This document shows, piece after piece, positions 36,101-45,348 of a stretch of DNA of 64,000 nucleotides. The notes beneath the pieces were generated by a model that was not told the DNA's origin, did no database searches, and was given only the letters and a program-made list of their open reading frames with translations. The translations under genes and the position numbers were made by a program. The stretch is from the NCBI RefSeq assembly GCF_000732615.1, contig NZ_JPGL01000025.1:61925-125924 (forward strand), written 5' to 3'. The DNA is from Burkholderia paludis. GTDB taxonomy: Bacteria > Pseudomonadota > Gammaproteobacteria > Burkholderiales > Burkholderiaceae. How positions within the stretch are numbered: the stretch's first letter is position 1; each line of letters opens with the position of its first letter.

Positions 36101-36435
36101 CCGGCCAACGGCACGGCATGCACCGTGCGGGTCGCCTCCGTGCCGACTAGTGCAATTGCACCGGCGCAAGGCCTGCAACGGCACTATTTACCTGGCTATA
36201 CCGGAGACGCCATATTTACCGCACATTCACCGCCCACCGCTGCCCGATACGCGGATTCGCCAGACATGCGAAATTGTTACAACCGCCGTGCCGCCCCGTG
36301 CGGCGGGGCTTCGCGGCGATCCTGCCGACGAGTTGAAAGCTTGTCTCGAAACTCAATCGGGCCACGTGAATCAGATTGGTTGCTGGGATTCGTCTTATCT
36401 TCAAATTAGCCTTGAACCGAAGGAGGATAACCACC
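36101..36435. other. Intergenic region upstream of DUF883 gene
   Basis: This 335-bp region has no gene. It is relatively AT-rich near 36180-36290 and 36380-36415 and should hold the promoter of the DUF883/YSC84 pair. A strong AAGGAGGATAACC ribosome binding site lies at its right end. I saw no clear operator. Confidence 0.4.
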
Positions 36436-36822
36436 ATGGCGCTTACCGACTCGATCGAACACAAGCTGGACCGCGGCCTCGCCGACATCCGTCGCACCGG
36501 CCGGCGCGTGGGCCGCACGACACGCTCGGCCGCCCGCGACCTGCATGCCGACGTGACCGACGATCTGCGCGGGCTGGTCGACGAACTGGAAGACCTGCTG
36601 AAGAACGATGGCGACGGCGATATCGCCGCGCTGCGCAAGCGCGTGCAATCCCGGCTCGACGAAGCGCGCAACACGCTCGACGACGCATCGGGCAACGCGG
36701 CGGCGCGGCTGCGCGATTCGGCCGAACGGGTGTCGCAGGTCGTGCGCGACAACCCGTGGCAAACCGCCGGCGTCGTGGCCGGCCTTGCATTCGTGGCGGG
36801 CCTGCTCCTCGCCCGCCGTTGA
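36436..36822 (+). CDS. DUF883/ElaB-like membrane-anchored protein
   Basis: This 128-residue protein has a long charged helical region with coiled-coil character (LHADVTDDLRGLVDELEDLL) and one C-terminal transmembrane helix (about 107-126, TAGVVAGLAFVAGLLLARR). The segment VVRDNPWQTAGVVAG is the DUF883 signature. ElaB/YgaM relatives in E. coli bind ribosomes at the inner membrane in stationary phase; that role is only a possibility here. The ATG at 36436 follows a very strong ribosome binding site. Confidence 0.87.
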   Translation: MALTDSIEHKLDRGLADIRRTGRRVGRTTRSAARDLHADVTDDLRGLVDELEDLLKNDGDGDIAALRKRVQSRLDEARNTLDDASGNAAARLRDSAERVSQVVRDNPWQTAGVVAGLAFVAGLLLARR

Positions 36823-36843
36823 ACGGGGCTGCCCGCCCCGTTC
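36821..36843 (+). terminator. Hairpin between DUF883 and YSC84-like genes
   Basis: A perfect 9-bp stem GAACGGGGC/GCCCCGTTC (36821-36829 with 36835-36843, loop TGCCC) begins at the DUF883 stop. It is a probable attenuator or terminator that lowers read-through to the next gene. Confidence 0.5.
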
Positions 36844-36874
36844 GCCCTCACTCAGACAACGAAGGAGAATCGCC

Positions 36875-37459
36875 ATGCAAAAGACCCTTGCCATGAAAGC
36901 CGCCGCCGCCGTGATGCTCGGCAGCCTCGCGCTCGCCGGCTGCACGACCACCCCCGACAAACCCGAGAACGCCGCGACCAGCGCGTCGAAACGCCAGTCG
37001 ATCGACGCCAGCGTCAACGCGACGCTGTCGCGCCTCTATTCGACGGTGCCGGGTTCGCGTGAGCTCGTCGCGAAATCGCGCGGCGTGCTCGTGTTCCCGA
37101 ACGTGCTGCAGGCCGGCTTCATCGTCGGCGGCCAATCCGGCAACGGCGCGCTGCGCGTCGGCGGCAGCACGGTCGGCTACTACAACACGTCGTCGCTGTC
37201 GGTCGGCCTGCAGGCCGGCGCGCAGTCGAAGGCGATCGTGTTCCTGTTCATGACGCAGGATTCGCTCGACGCGTTCCGCAAGTCCGAAGGGTGGGCCGCC
37301 GGCGCCGACGCGTCGGTCGCGGTCGTGAAGGTCGGCGCGAACGGCGCGATCGATACGACCACGGCTACCGCGCCGGTCGAGGTGCTGGTCCTGACCAACG
37401 CCGGCCTGATGGGCGACCTGTCGGTCAACGGCACCAAGGTCACGAGGCTCGACATCTGA
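36875..37459 (+). CDS. YSC84-domain lipoprotein
   Basis: This 194-residue lipoprotein has a signal peptide with lipobox LALAGC, lipidated cysteine at about residue 23. The body matches the YSC84/actin-binding-like (SYLF) domain: SRGVLVFPNVLQAGFIVGGQSG and SSLSVGLQAGAQSKAIVFLFM. The domain binds lipid in eukaryotes; its bacterial role is unknown. GAAGGAGAATCG precedes the ATG at 36875. It lies 52 bp after the DUF883 gene, a pairing that suggests an envelope-stress role. Confidence 0.85.
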   Translation: MQKTLAMKAAAAVMLGSLALAGCTTTPDKPENAATSASKRQSIDASVNATLSRLYSTVPGSRELVAKSRGVLVFPNVLQAGFIVGGQSGNGALRVGGSTVGYYNTSSLSVGLQAGAQSKAIVFLFMTQDSLDAFRKSEGWAAGADASVAVVKVGANGAIDTTTATAPVEVLVLTNAGLMGDLSVNGTKVTRLDI

Positions 37460-37504
37460 CGATGCGGCACGCGGCGTCGCGCCGCGTTCGCGTTCGCGTT
37501 CCGG

Positions 37505-37532
37505 CAACGCCGCGGCCCCGGCCGCGGCGTTG
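37505..37532 (+). terminator. Terminator of YSC84-like gene
   Basis: A near-perfect palindrome with 13-bp arms (37505-37517 and 37520-37532) lies 45 bp after the stop codon. The true loop must open to 4 or more nt. There is no T-run, but stem strength favours termination. Confidence 0.5.
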
Positions 37533-37721
37533 TCGCATGGGCCGCGCGCAGCGGCTATGATGGCGGCGCCTTTGCGGGCATACTCCGGATCGGGCCGCCC
37601 GGCGGATGGCCGCCCGCGGAGGGCCGCCCCGCGGCGCATTTTGCCGCGCACCCGCGACGTTCGAGAACCGATCGCGCGCGGGACAACGGAATTCAATCAA
37701 ACCACGCATCAATCTGCGCGA

Positions 37722-38783
37722 ATGTCATCCATGGATAGCGGACACGATCACCAAAAATTCTTCTATTTCCTGCTGGCCGCGGTCACCGTCGGGCTCTGCT
37801 GGATCCTCGCGCCGTTCTCCGGCGCCGTGTTCTGGGGCACCATTCTCGCGATCCTGTTCCAGCCCGTGCAGCGGTGGCTCGCCGCGCGCTTCGGCAAGCG
37901 GCGCAACCTCGCCGCGCTCCTGACGCTGTCGCTGATCGTCCTGATCGTGATCCTGCCGCTCGTGTTCGTCGCCGCGACGCTCGTGCAGGAAATCGCATAC
38001 GTGTACCAGGAAATCAAGACCGCGCAGCCGAACTATTCGCAATACTTCCAGGACATCATCCACGCGCTGCCGTCGTCGATCCAGCACCTGCTGCAGAAGT
38101 ACGGACTGTCGAACCTTCCCGGCATCCAGAAGAGGCTGACCGACGGCGCCGCGCAGATCAGCCAGCTCGCGGCCACCCAGGCGCTCAGCATCGGCCAGAA
38201 CACGTTCCAGTTCGTCGTGAGCTTCGGCGTGATGCTGTACATGGTGTTCTTCCTGCTGCGCGACGGCGGCGAGATCGGCCGCCGCGTGCGCCGCGCGCTG
38301 CCGCTCGACGACGAGCACAAGAACCTGCTGCTGGCAAAATTCACGACGGTCGTGCGCGCGACCGTGAAGGGCAACATCGCGGTCGCGCTCGTGCAGGGCG
38401 CGCTCGGCGGCCTGATCTTCTGGATCCTCGGGATCGAGGGCGTCGTGCTGTGGGGCGCGCTGATGGCGTTCCTGTCGCTGCTGCCCGCGATCGGCGCGAG
38501 CCTCGTGTGGGTGCCTGCCGCGCTCTACTTCGTGATGATCGGCGCGTTCTGGAAATGCGCGATCCTCGTCGCGTTCTGCGTCGGCGTGATCGGCCTCGTC
38601 GACAACCTGCTGCGCCCGATCCTCGTCGGCAAGGACACGAAGATGCCCGACTGGGTCGTGCTGATCTCGACGCTCGGCGGGATGGCGCTGTTCGGCATCA
38701 CCGGCTTCGTGATCGGGCCGCTCGTCGCCGCGCTGTTCATGGCGAGCTGGGACATCTACGCCCGTTCGGAACAGGGCGAATGA
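37722..38783 (+). CDS. AI-2E-family (PerM/TqsA-like) transporter
   Basis: This 353-residue inner-membrane protein has about eight transmembrane helices and the family block GLVDNLLRPILVGKDTKMPDW. Family members export AI-2 (TqsA) or act as Na+/H+ antiporters; substrate cannot be told here. The ATG at 37722 gives MSSMDSGHDHQKFF; an in-frame ATG at 37731 is equally possible. Confidence 0.87.
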   Translation: MSSMDSGHDHQKFFYFLLAAVTVGLCWILAPFSGAVFWGTILAILFQPVQRWLAARFGKRRNLAALLTLSLIVLIVILPLVFVAATLVQEIAYVYQEIKTAQPNYSQYFQDIIHALPSSIQHLLQKYGLSNLPGIQKRLTDGAAQISQLAATQALSIGQNTFQFVVSFGVMLYMVFFLLRDGGEIGRRVRRALPLDDEHKNLLLAKFTTVVRATVKGNIAVALVQGALGGLIFWILGIEGVVLWGALMAFLSLLPAIGASLVWVPAALYFVMIGAFWKCAILVAFCVGVIGLVDNLLRPILVGKDTKMPDWVVLISTLGGMALFGITGFVIGPLVAALFMASWDIYARSEQGE

Positions 38784-38804
38784 CGCACCGCGCGCCATGC
38801 GCGC

Positions 38805-38843
38805 GACGGCCGGCCCTCCGCGCCACCGCGGGCGGCGGCCGTC
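38805..38843. terminator. Imperfect hairpin between convergent genes
   Basis: GACGGCCG (38805-38812) pairs with CGGCCGTC (38836-38843), with a partly self-complementary interior, between the AI-2E gene and the convergent exported protein, whose stop codon overlaps the right arm. Weak evidence. Confidence 0.3.
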
Positions 38844-39363
38844 ACGGATGACGGATGCGGATCACGACGGGCGCCACGGCGCCCGTTTCTTCATCCGCCA
38901 CCACCGTCAGCACGCCGCCGTACGGCCCCACGCGATGGCCGCGCCCCGATGTCAGCGGTACGCCTCGCGCATCGTGCGCGTCGCGCCAGGTTGCGCGCAC
39001 ACTCGAACCGGCATCCGGCGCGAACGGCGCGCCGTCGACCCCGACCAGCGTCACCTGCGCGCCCGGCAAACGCCGGCCATGCGCATCGAACCGCAGCGTG
39101 GCCGCCGCGCCGCCGGCCGCGACTTCCCGCCCTTCCACCACCGCGTCCGACGGTGTGACGAACGTCACGTCGTAGAGATCGACGAGCGCACCGGCGAAAC
39201 GCACGACGCCGCCCGGCGCGGCAGGCTTGCCCGCCGCCGCATTCGACATCGCCAATGCCACGCCGAGCCCGATCGCCATCATTCGCGCCGCACCGGCGGC
39301 GGCACCGCGCGCCGCCCGATCGCGCGCCGCCGCCGATGCCGTCCGCTTTGTCCTGTTTCGCAT
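38842..39363 (-). CDS. Exported hypothetical protein
   Basis: This 173-residue protein has a basic N-terminus (MRNRTKRTASAAARDRAARG) and a hydrophobic signal segment ending near SNAAAGKP (about residue 45). The mature part is beta-rich (VVRFAGALVDLYDVTFV and GPYGGVLTVVADEETG) and vaguely like fimbrial or pilin-fold proteins, but I cannot assign a family. The ATG at 39363 follows GGGAGAGG; an upstream in-frame ATG is less likely. It is preceded by a strong terminator. Confidence 0.65.
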   Translation of the reverse strand: MRNRTKRTASAAARDRAARGAAAGAARMMAIGLGVALAMSNAAAGKPAAPGGVVRFAGALVDLYDVTFVTPSDAVVEGREVAAGGAAATLRFDAHGRRLPGAQVTLVGVDGAPFAPDAGSSVRATWRDAHDARGVPLTSGRGHRVGPYGGVLTVVADEETGAVAPVVIRIRHP

Positions 39364-39386
39364 GCCCTCTCCCTGTCGCGAGACCC

Positions 39387-39418
39387 CAAAAAAACGGCGT
39401 GACACATCGGTCACGCCG
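39387..39418 (-). terminator. Rho-independent terminator of the NADP-oxidoreductase gene
   Basis: On the minus strand a 9-bp stem CGGCGTGAC/GTCACGCCG (39395-39403 with 39410-39418, loop of 6) is followed directly by a seven-T run (complement of the A-run ending at 39394). It lies about 150 bp past the stop of the oxidoreductase and just before the exported-protein gene. It is the most canonical intrinsic terminator in the window. Confidence 0.8.
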
Positions 39419-39566
39419 CTTGTTCGCCGGCAATCACTGTAGGGAGGGCCGCCCGGGAAGGATATGGGACTGGTCCTAAACTGAGCCCCGGTTGATCGAA
39501 TTCACCGTGCTCGACGACGCGTCGCGGCAGCAGGCGCGCGGCCTCGCGCGCCACGCCGCGGGACGG

Positions 39567-40583
39567 TCAGGCGTCCGGATCGACCCGCAGCACGAGCTTG
39601 CCGCGATGGTCGCCGTCGAACAGGCGATTCAGCACGTCGGGCGCGTTCTCGAGGCCGTCGGCCACGGTCTCCTCGGCCTTGAGCCGGCCGTCGCGCAGCC
39701 AGCCCGCGAGCGTCTGCACGGCTTCGCGGCTCTTGCGGTAGTCGAGGATCAGGAAGCCGCGCATCGTCAGCCGCTTCGAGATCAGCACGCCGACGTCGTC
39801 CGCCGCGCGCCCGCTGTTGTAGTTCGAGATCACGCCGCACAGCGCGACGCGACCGCCGATCACCATGCGCGACAGCACCGCGCGCATCACCTCGCCGCCG
39901 ACGTTCTCGAAGTCGACGTGCACGCCGTCCGGCGTCGCCGCCTTCAGTTGCTGACGGAAATCGTCGGCCTTGTAGTCGACGGCCGCGTCGAAGCCGAGCG
40001 TCTCGGTCAGGTAGCGGCACTTGTCCGGTCCGCCCGCGATGCCGACCACGCGCGCGCCGTGGATCTTGCCGATCTGCCCGGCGATCGAGCCGACCGAGCC
40101 GGCCGCCGCCGACACGACGAGCGTCTCGCCCGGCTGCACCGGCGCGATATCGGTCAGCCCGTAATACGCGGTCAGTCCGCTCATCCCGCACGCACCGAGC
40201 AGCGTCGGCAGCGGCAGGCCCGACTGCGCCGGCAGCTTCACGAGCTGCGCGGCCTGGTCGGCCGGTACGACCGCGTAGTCCTGCCATCCGACGAGCCCCT
40301 GCACGAGATCGCCCGCCGCGAAACCGGCGTGCCGCGACGCCACCACGCGCCCGATGCCGAGCGCGCGCATCACCTCGCCGATCGCGACGGGCGGCAGGTA
40401 CTGCGGCACGTCGCTCATCCACACGCGGTTGGTCGGGTCCATCGACAGGTACAGCACGCGCACGAGCACCTCGCCGTCCGCGAGCGCCGGCACCGGCGCC
40501 TCGACGAGCGAGAAGTGTTCGCGGCCGACCCGCCCTTCCGGGCGCGTCTTCAGCAACAGCTGGCGGTTCACGGGTGTGGACAC
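39567..40583 (-). CDS. Zinc-independent NADP-dependent oxidoreductase (CurA/leukotriene B4 dehydrogenase-like MDR)
   Basis: This 338-residue medium-chain reductase uses NADPH to reduce activated double bonds of enals or enones. The nucleotide-binding motif AAAGSVGSIAGQIGK lies at about 155-170. SMDPTNRVWM and GACGMSGLTAYYGL are family marks, and zinc-ligand cysteines are absent. It lies 37 bp after a short-chain dehydrogenase gene on the same strand, a likely two-gene unit. Physiological substrate unknown. Confidence 0.9.
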   Translation of the reverse strand: MSTPVNRQLLLKTRPEGRVGREHFSLVEAPVPALADGEVLVRVLYLSMDPTNRVWMSDVPQYLPPVAIGEVMRALGIGRVVASRHAGFAAGDLVQGLVGWQDYAVVPADQAAQLVKLPAQSGLPLPTLLGACGMSGLTAYYGLTDIAPVQPGETLVVSAAAGSVGSIAGQIGKIHGARVVGIAGGPDKCRYLTETLGFDAAVDYKADDFRQQLKAATPDGVHVDFENVGGEVMRAVLSRMVIGGRVALCGVISNYNSGRAADDVGVLISKRLTMRGFLILDYRKSREAVQTLAGWLRDGRLKAEETVADGLENAPDVLNRLFDGDHRGKLVLRVDPDA

Positions 40584-40620
40584 GAGGTTCTCCTCCGGTC
40601 GTTGTGGTTCGGGATGCGCG

Positions 40621-41409
40621 TCAGACCGCGCACATGCCGCCGTCGATCACGAGTTCGGCGGCCGTCACGAAGCGGCTCTCGTCGGACGCGAGATAGACCG
40701 CCGCATGCGCGACGTCGTCCGGCTCGCCGAGCCGGCGCAGCGGGATGCCGCGTGCGAGCTTGCGCGTCGCGTCGCGTTCGCCGAGCGTCTGGAACAGCGG
40801 CTCGACGATCCCCGTGCGGATGAACGCCGGGTGAATCGAGTTGCAGCGCACGTCGAGCTCGCGGCGCGCGCAGTCGATCGCGACCGACTTCGTCAGCGAC
40901 GCGACCGCCGCCTTCGACGCGTTGTACGCGGTGAAATCGGGCTCGACCTTGAACGCGGCCACCGACGAGATGTTGATGATCGAGGCCGGATGGCTGGCGG
41001 CCAGATACGGCAGCGCGTGCTTGCAGCCGAGCACGATGCTCTCGACGTTGATCGCCATCACGCGCCGCCATTCGTTCAGCTCGATTTGCGCGGGCGAGCC
41101 GATCGAGCCGACGCCCGCATTGTTGACGAGCACCGACAGCCCGCCCATCGCCTCGTTCGCCTGCGCGAGCAGCGCCTGCCAGCTTGCTTCGTCGCGCACG
41201 TCCTGGGTCGCCGCGAACGCGACCGGCTTCGCACGGCCCGCGTTGAGTTCCTGCGCGAAGGCATCGAGCACCGCCGCGTCGGCGATGTCGGTCACGAACA
41301 CGTGCGCGCCCTGCTCGACCATCCGGCGCGCGATCGCGCGGCCGAGGCCGCCCGCGGCGCCCGTGATGTATGCGCACTTGCCGGCAAGGCGCGGAGAAAC
41401 GACTGTCAT
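40621..41409 (-). CDS. Short-chain dehydrogenase/reductase (SDR)
   Basis: This 262-residue classical SDR is an NAD(P)-dependent alcohol/ketone oxidoreductase. TGAAGGLG lies at 16-23, NNAG follows in the fourth strand, and ISSVAAF with YNASK supplies the Ser-Tyr-Lys catalytic set. The end reads [19 protein letters not shown], which is typical. The ATG at 41409 follows AGGAGCAGG. Co-transcription with the following MDR enzyme is likely; together they may process one carbonyl substrate. Confidence 0.92.
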   Translation of the reverse strand: MTVVSPRLAGKCAYITGAAGGLGRAIARRMVEQGAHVFVTDIADAAVLDAFAQELNAGRAKPVAFAATQDVRDEASWQALLAQANEAMGGLSVLVNNAGVGSIGSPAQIELNEWRRVMAINVESIVLGCKHALPYLAASHPASIINISSVAAFKVEPDFTAYNASKAAVASLTKSVAIDCARRELDVRCNSIHPAFIRTGIVEPLFQTLGERDATRKLARGIPLRRLGEPDDVAHAAVYLASDESRFVTAAELVIDGGMCAV

Positions 41410-41844
41410 GTGACCTGCTCCTATCGTGAATCGTCGGCGCGCAACGCTGCCGCGACGGCGGACCGCGTGTCGCCGCCGGGCCGACGCGGGCCGGTTGCCG
41501 GTGCGTCGACGCCACGACGCGCGCCGTGGTTTCCGCGAGTATATCGAGACGGACGCGGCACGCGCCCGACGGACCGGGCAGCCGCCCCCGGTCGAACGAC
41601 AGCCAGCGTACGCGAATGCCGCCAATCGATGAAATGAATATTCGTTATGCCCGGTCATCAACGGGAATCATGACCTTCGCCCGCCCGCGGCGATCCGCGA
41701 GCGGACGCGGCCGATCCTGCGGACCGGCCGGTTCGTCGGCTCAGGAGGCGGCGCATCGCGGGACGCGACGGGCGGGATGCAACCGGGAGAACGATACGGG
41801 GAACCGCCGCGCGATCGCCGGCAGCGACCGATGAGCGACGACCG
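41410..41844. other. Intergenic region upstream of SDR gene
   Basis: This 435-bp region has no gene. A palindrome GAATATTC (41636-41643) sits in a short AT-rich island (41625-41680), the likely regulatory part for the minus-strand SDR gene. The remainder is GC-rich without clear signals. Confidence 0.4.
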
Positions 41845-42435
41845 TCAGAACCTGTCGCCCGACGGCGCGCGCACGAACGCGCAGAGTTGCGGCGAATGCG
41901 TGTCGATCATCTGCTGGAACGGTGCGCGGTGCCCGTACGCGATGCCCGACACGAGCAGCAGGCAGACGGCCGCGACACGCGGAGACACTGCGCGCTGCCG
42001 CGCGCCGTCGTAGCGGCGCAGGAACGCCAGCGCGACCAGCGCGCCGAGCATCCAGCCGACGACGACTTCGGGAACGGTGTGCGAGTGATCGAACACGCGC
42101 GCGACGGCCGTGACCGCGCCGATGGCCAGCCCGGCCGCGATGCCGGGCGCCTTGCCCGGCCGGAACGCCTGCCACAGCATCGACAGCGCGACCGTCCACA
42201 CGGACGTCGACAGCATCGTATGGCCGCTGATCACGCGGAAATCGAAGCTGGGGAGTTCGATGCCGCACCCGGCGTAGAGGATCTTGGTTGCGCCGACCAG
42301 GCCCATGCCGGCGGCGAGCAGCACGCCCCAGCGCACGGCGAGGCGCCAGTCGGCCAGCGCGAGCCATGCCGCGCACGTCAGCGCGATCGGCAGGGTCAGC
42401 GCGGCATCGCCGAGGTTGCTGATTTCACTCCACAT
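41845..42435 (-). CDS. PAP2-family membrane phosphatase
   Basis: This 196-residue polytopic protein has about five to six helices. It carries the acid-phosphatase motifs SGHT near residue 70 and HSHTVPEVVVGW near residue 116. Bacterial PAP2 enzymes dephosphorylate phosphatidic acid, undecaprenyl pyrophosphate or similar lipids on the periplasmic side. The N-terminal KX6RP motif is not clear, so activity should be treated cautiously. It follows the NRAMP gene by 81 bp. Confidence 0.8.
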   Translation of the reverse strand: MWSEISNLGDAALTLPIALTCAAWLALADWRLAVRWGVLLAAGMGLVGATKILYAGCGIELPSFDFRVISGHTMLSTSVWTVALSMLWQAFRPGKAPGIAAGLAIGAVTAVARVFDHSHTVPEVVVGWMLGALVALAFLRRYDGARQRAVSPRVAAVCLLLVSGIAYGHRAPFQQMIDTHSPQLCAFVRAPSGDRF

Positions 42436-42516
42436 GACGGACTTCGGACGGCTATCGAAAGGCCGCAGTTTACCGCATGCGCACGGCGCGCCTGTTTCAT
42501 CCTGTGACAGGCTGTA

Positions 42517-43833
42517 TCAGCCTGCGACACCCGTGATCAGCAGCAGGTTCGTGCCGGTGATCACGGCGAACAGCGCCCACGCGGCGACCTGCATCCCGCG
42601 CCCGATCCCGTGCTCGCCCATCACCGAGCGATCGCTGACGGTCCGGATCAGCGGCCACATCGCGAACGGAAGCTGCAGGCTCAGCAGCACCTGGCTCCAC
42701 ACCAGCAACTGGCCGACCGAGCCGTCGCCGAGCCACAGCACGCCGATCAGCGCCGGCACGAGCGCGAGCCCGCGCGTGATCAGCCGGCGCTGGTAGCACG
42801 GGATCTTCGTATGCAGGAAACCGTCCATGATCACCTGGCCCGCGATCGTCCCGGTGAGCGTCGAGCTTTGCCCCGACGCGAGCAGCGCGATGCCGAACAG
42901 CAGCGCCGCCGCCCCGCCCGCGATCGGCGTAATCAGCTTGTAGGCCTGCTCGATGTCGGTCACGTTGTGCTGGCCCGTCGCATGGAACGCCGCGCCCGCG
43001 ACGATCAGGATCGCCGCGTTGACGAGCATCGCGACGAACAGCGACACGCAGGTATCGATGCGCACCAGCGCGAGCGTGTCGCGAATCGTCCCGCGCGCGC
43101 CGCCGACCACGCGCCGCGTCTGCACGACCGACGAATGCAGGTAGAGGTTGTGCGGCATGATCGTGGCGCCGACGATGCCGAGCGCGAGCACGATCGCGTC
43201 CTTGCGGTCGTGGCCCGGGTCTCCCGGCACGAGCCCGCCGACCACCGCGTGCCAGTCCGGCGGCGTGATCGCGACCTGCGCGACGAAGCAGAACGCCATC
43301 GTCGCGATCAGCGCGAGCACGATCGCCTCGATCTGCCGGAACCCCTTGCCCTGCAGGCCGAGCACGATCACCGTGTCGAGCGCGGTCAGCACGATCCCCC
43401 ACGCGAGCGGCACGCCGAGCAGCAGCTTGAACGCGAGCGCGCAGCCGAGGACTTCCGCGATATCGCACGCGACGATCGACACTTCGGCGGTCACCCACTG
43501 CAGGACGCGGCCGAACCGGCCGTAGCGGTCGTAGCTGGCCTGCGCGAGATCCCGGCCCGCGACGAGGCCGAGCCGCGCCGCGAGCATCTGCAGGAAGATC
43601 GCCGCAAGGCTGGAGAACGCGACCACCCACAGCAGCGAATAGCCGAACTGCGAACCGGCCTGGATGTCGGTCGCCCAGTTGCCGGGATCCATGTAGCCGA
43701 TCGCGACCAGCAGGCCGGGGCCGAAGAAACGCTTGAGCTTCTGCCAGCGCGGCGCGCCGGCGTCGATCGTGATACTGCCCTTTACTTCCGACGGGCAGAA
43801 AGGGGCAGTGGCGGTAGTAGGGAGGAGTGGCAT
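42517..43833 (-). CDS. mntH: NRAMP-family Mn2+/Fe2+ transporter (MntH-like)
   Basis: This 438-residue proton-coupled divalent metal importer has about 11 helices. The metal-binding motifs are intact: DPGN in helix 1 (GYMDPGNWATDIQAG) and MPH in helix 6 (GATIMPHNLYLHS). The ATG at 43833 lies 52 bp inside the end of the upstream GlxA-type regulator gene and lacks an obvious ribosome binding site, so expression may be coupled to that gene. I saw no MntR or Fur box because the upstream sequence is coding. Confidence 0.9.
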   Translation of the reverse strand: MPLLPTTATAPFCPSEVKGSITIDAGAPRWQKLKRFFGPGLLVAIGYMDPGNWATDIQAGSQFGYSLLWVVAFSSLAAIFLQMLAARLGLVAGRDLAQASYDRYGRFGRVLQWVTAEVSIVACDIAEVLGCALAFKLLLGVPLAWGIVLTALDTVIVLGLQGKGFRQIEAIVLALIATMAFCFVAQVAITPPDWHAVVGGLVPGDPGHDRKDAIVLALGIVGATIMPHNLYLHSSVVQTRRVVGGARGTIRDTLALVRIDTCVSLFVAMLVNAAILIVAGAAFHATGQHNVTDIEQAYKLITPIAGGAAALLFGIALLASGQSSTLTGTIAGQVIMDGFLHTKIPCYQRRLITRGLALVPALIGVLWLGDGSVGQLLVWSQVLLSLQLPFAMWPLIRTVSDRSVMGEHGIGRGMQVAAWALFAVITGTNLLLITGVAG

Positions 43834-44906
43834 GAAAACCGGGAATCGAGATCGCGAGAGGTCGATTCTACGGGTATCCGTCCGATTGCCTCCCGCACGG
43901 TGGCGCACGCCGCGCAACCCGCCCCGGCATCGTGGCCGCACGCGGACGCGTGCCCCTCGCCGTCGTCCGCATCGACCGGCACGGTGCCGCGCGCATGGAG
44001 CCTTTCGCGCTCGGACACGCGGAATTCGGTTGGCGACATCAGCATGCGCTGGCGAAACAGCTTCGCGAGCCGCTCGCCGCTGCCGAACCCGGTGCGGCGC
44101 GCGACCTTGTCGGCCGGCAGCGTCGTGTGGACCAGCATGTGGCAGGCGCGCTCGAGCCGCACGTGCTGGACGAACTCGGTCGGCGTCACGCCGATCTCCT
44201 TCTTGAAGCGCCGCAGAAAGTTGCGCTCGCTCATCGCAACCGCCTGCGCGATGTTCGCGATCGAGGTGCGGTTCACGCTCTGCGCGCGCAACTGCTGCAC
44301 CGACGTCCGGATCGACGGGCTCGCGCTCAGCTCGCGAAACGCCCACATCGACTGCACGTAGCGCTGCTCGACCGGCCGCATCATGTTGCTGGCGATCTCC
44401 TGCGCGGCGCGATCGCCGAGATCGGCGCGGAACATGTCGAGCACGACGGCGAACACGTCCGTTTCGCCGCCGTTCAGTTCGACCGTCGTCGCGGTACGCT
44501 GCCCCGCCCTGCCGGGCAGCCCGTCGAGCATCGCCGCCGGCCGCTGCACCGCCGCGAGCGTGGGCAGGTCCATCGCATCGACGATCCAGCGCGCACGACG
44601 GCGAATGTCGGTCAGGCGTCGCTGCAATGCGTCATCCCAATTGACGGCCGCGCGGTCGCCGTGAAGATGAAAGAACGCGAGCGCGCGGCGCCCGTGCTCG
44701 TCGCCGAGCGGATCGGCCGCAATGCTCACGCCGGACGACGACTGCAGCAGCCCGCCGGTTTCGGATACGTACTTCAACTGGTAATCGGCACTGTACGCGT
44801 GCAGACGATTCGCCAGATTGAAAACCTCGCCGAGTCGCGCGGCCTGAGCCAACGAAAACCCCGTGCTCAAATAGATAACGACCCATCTCTGATCTGCTGC
44901 ATTCAC
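43782..44906 (-). CDS. GlxA-type AraC-family transcriptional regulator
   Basis: This 374-residue regulator has a DJ-1/PfpI-like N-terminal domain (about 5-190, with VVIYLSTGFSLAQAARLGEVF) and a C-terminal AraC domain (about 210-310) with SIANIAQAVAMSERNFLRRF and ADKVARRTGFGSGERLAKLF. The last 65 or so residues are low-complexity, Ala/Asp/Ser-rich, and overlap the start of the NRAMP gene by 52 bp. That tail is longer than usual for the family. Inducer unknown. Confidence 0.85.
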   Translation of the reverse strand: MNAADQRWVVIYLSTGFSLAQAARLGEVFNLANRLHAYSADYQLKYVSETGGLLQSSSGVSIAADPLGDEHGRRALAFFHLHGDRAAVNWDDALQRRLTDIRRRARWIVDAMDLPTLAAVQRPAAMLDGLPGRAGQRTATTVELNGGETDVFAVVLDMFRADLGDRAAQEIASNMMRPVEQRYVQSMWAFRELSASPSIRTSVQQLRAQSVNRTSIANIAQAVAMSERNFLRRFKKEIGVTPTEFVQHVRLERACHMLVHTTLPADKVARRTGFGSGERLAKLFRQRMLMSPTEFRVSERERLHARGTVPVDADDGEGHASACGHDAGAGCAACATVREAIGRIPVESTSRDLDSRFSCHSSLLPPLPLSARRK

Positions 44907-45348
44907 TGGCCAAGCCCCCGCTTGTTTCGACTTTCTTGTAATACCGTCGAACTGTCGGGCTTATATTTGGTTTGAATGCGTTCGACAGGACGGCTATCCC
45001 GAAATATGAAGCGACGGCATCTTAGCCGAACGGATTGCGCGTTTGGCGCGAAATGGCCGACGCGGACAGCATCATGGCGGATTACTACAGGCTGTCGGAC
45101 GGCGCCGGCCGGCCTGCGCGAATGCGCGCATGCCGGCACCGCCGCAGGTGGCGATCGGGTGCGTTGCGGCAGGCCTGTTCGACAGCGGCGCGCGGCGTCA
45201 GGCAGCGCGACGAAGCCGCCGCCGCCGCGCGATTGAAACGGCCCCGGCCGGCAGCCGGCATCTCCGTTCGCCGCGCACGCGAACCCGCGCCTCCGTTGCC
45301 CGCACATCCATTAGAATCGGCCCACGATTCATCACGCCGCCCGCCCCC
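44907..45348. other. Divergent intergenic region between GlxA-type and LysR-type genes
   Basis: This 442-bp region is AT-richer at 44930-45010, near the AraC-family gene, where its promoter should lie. It becomes GC-rich toward the LysR gene, where TAGAAT (45312-45317) is a lone -10-like hexamer. No operator or hairpin stands out. Confidence 0.4.
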
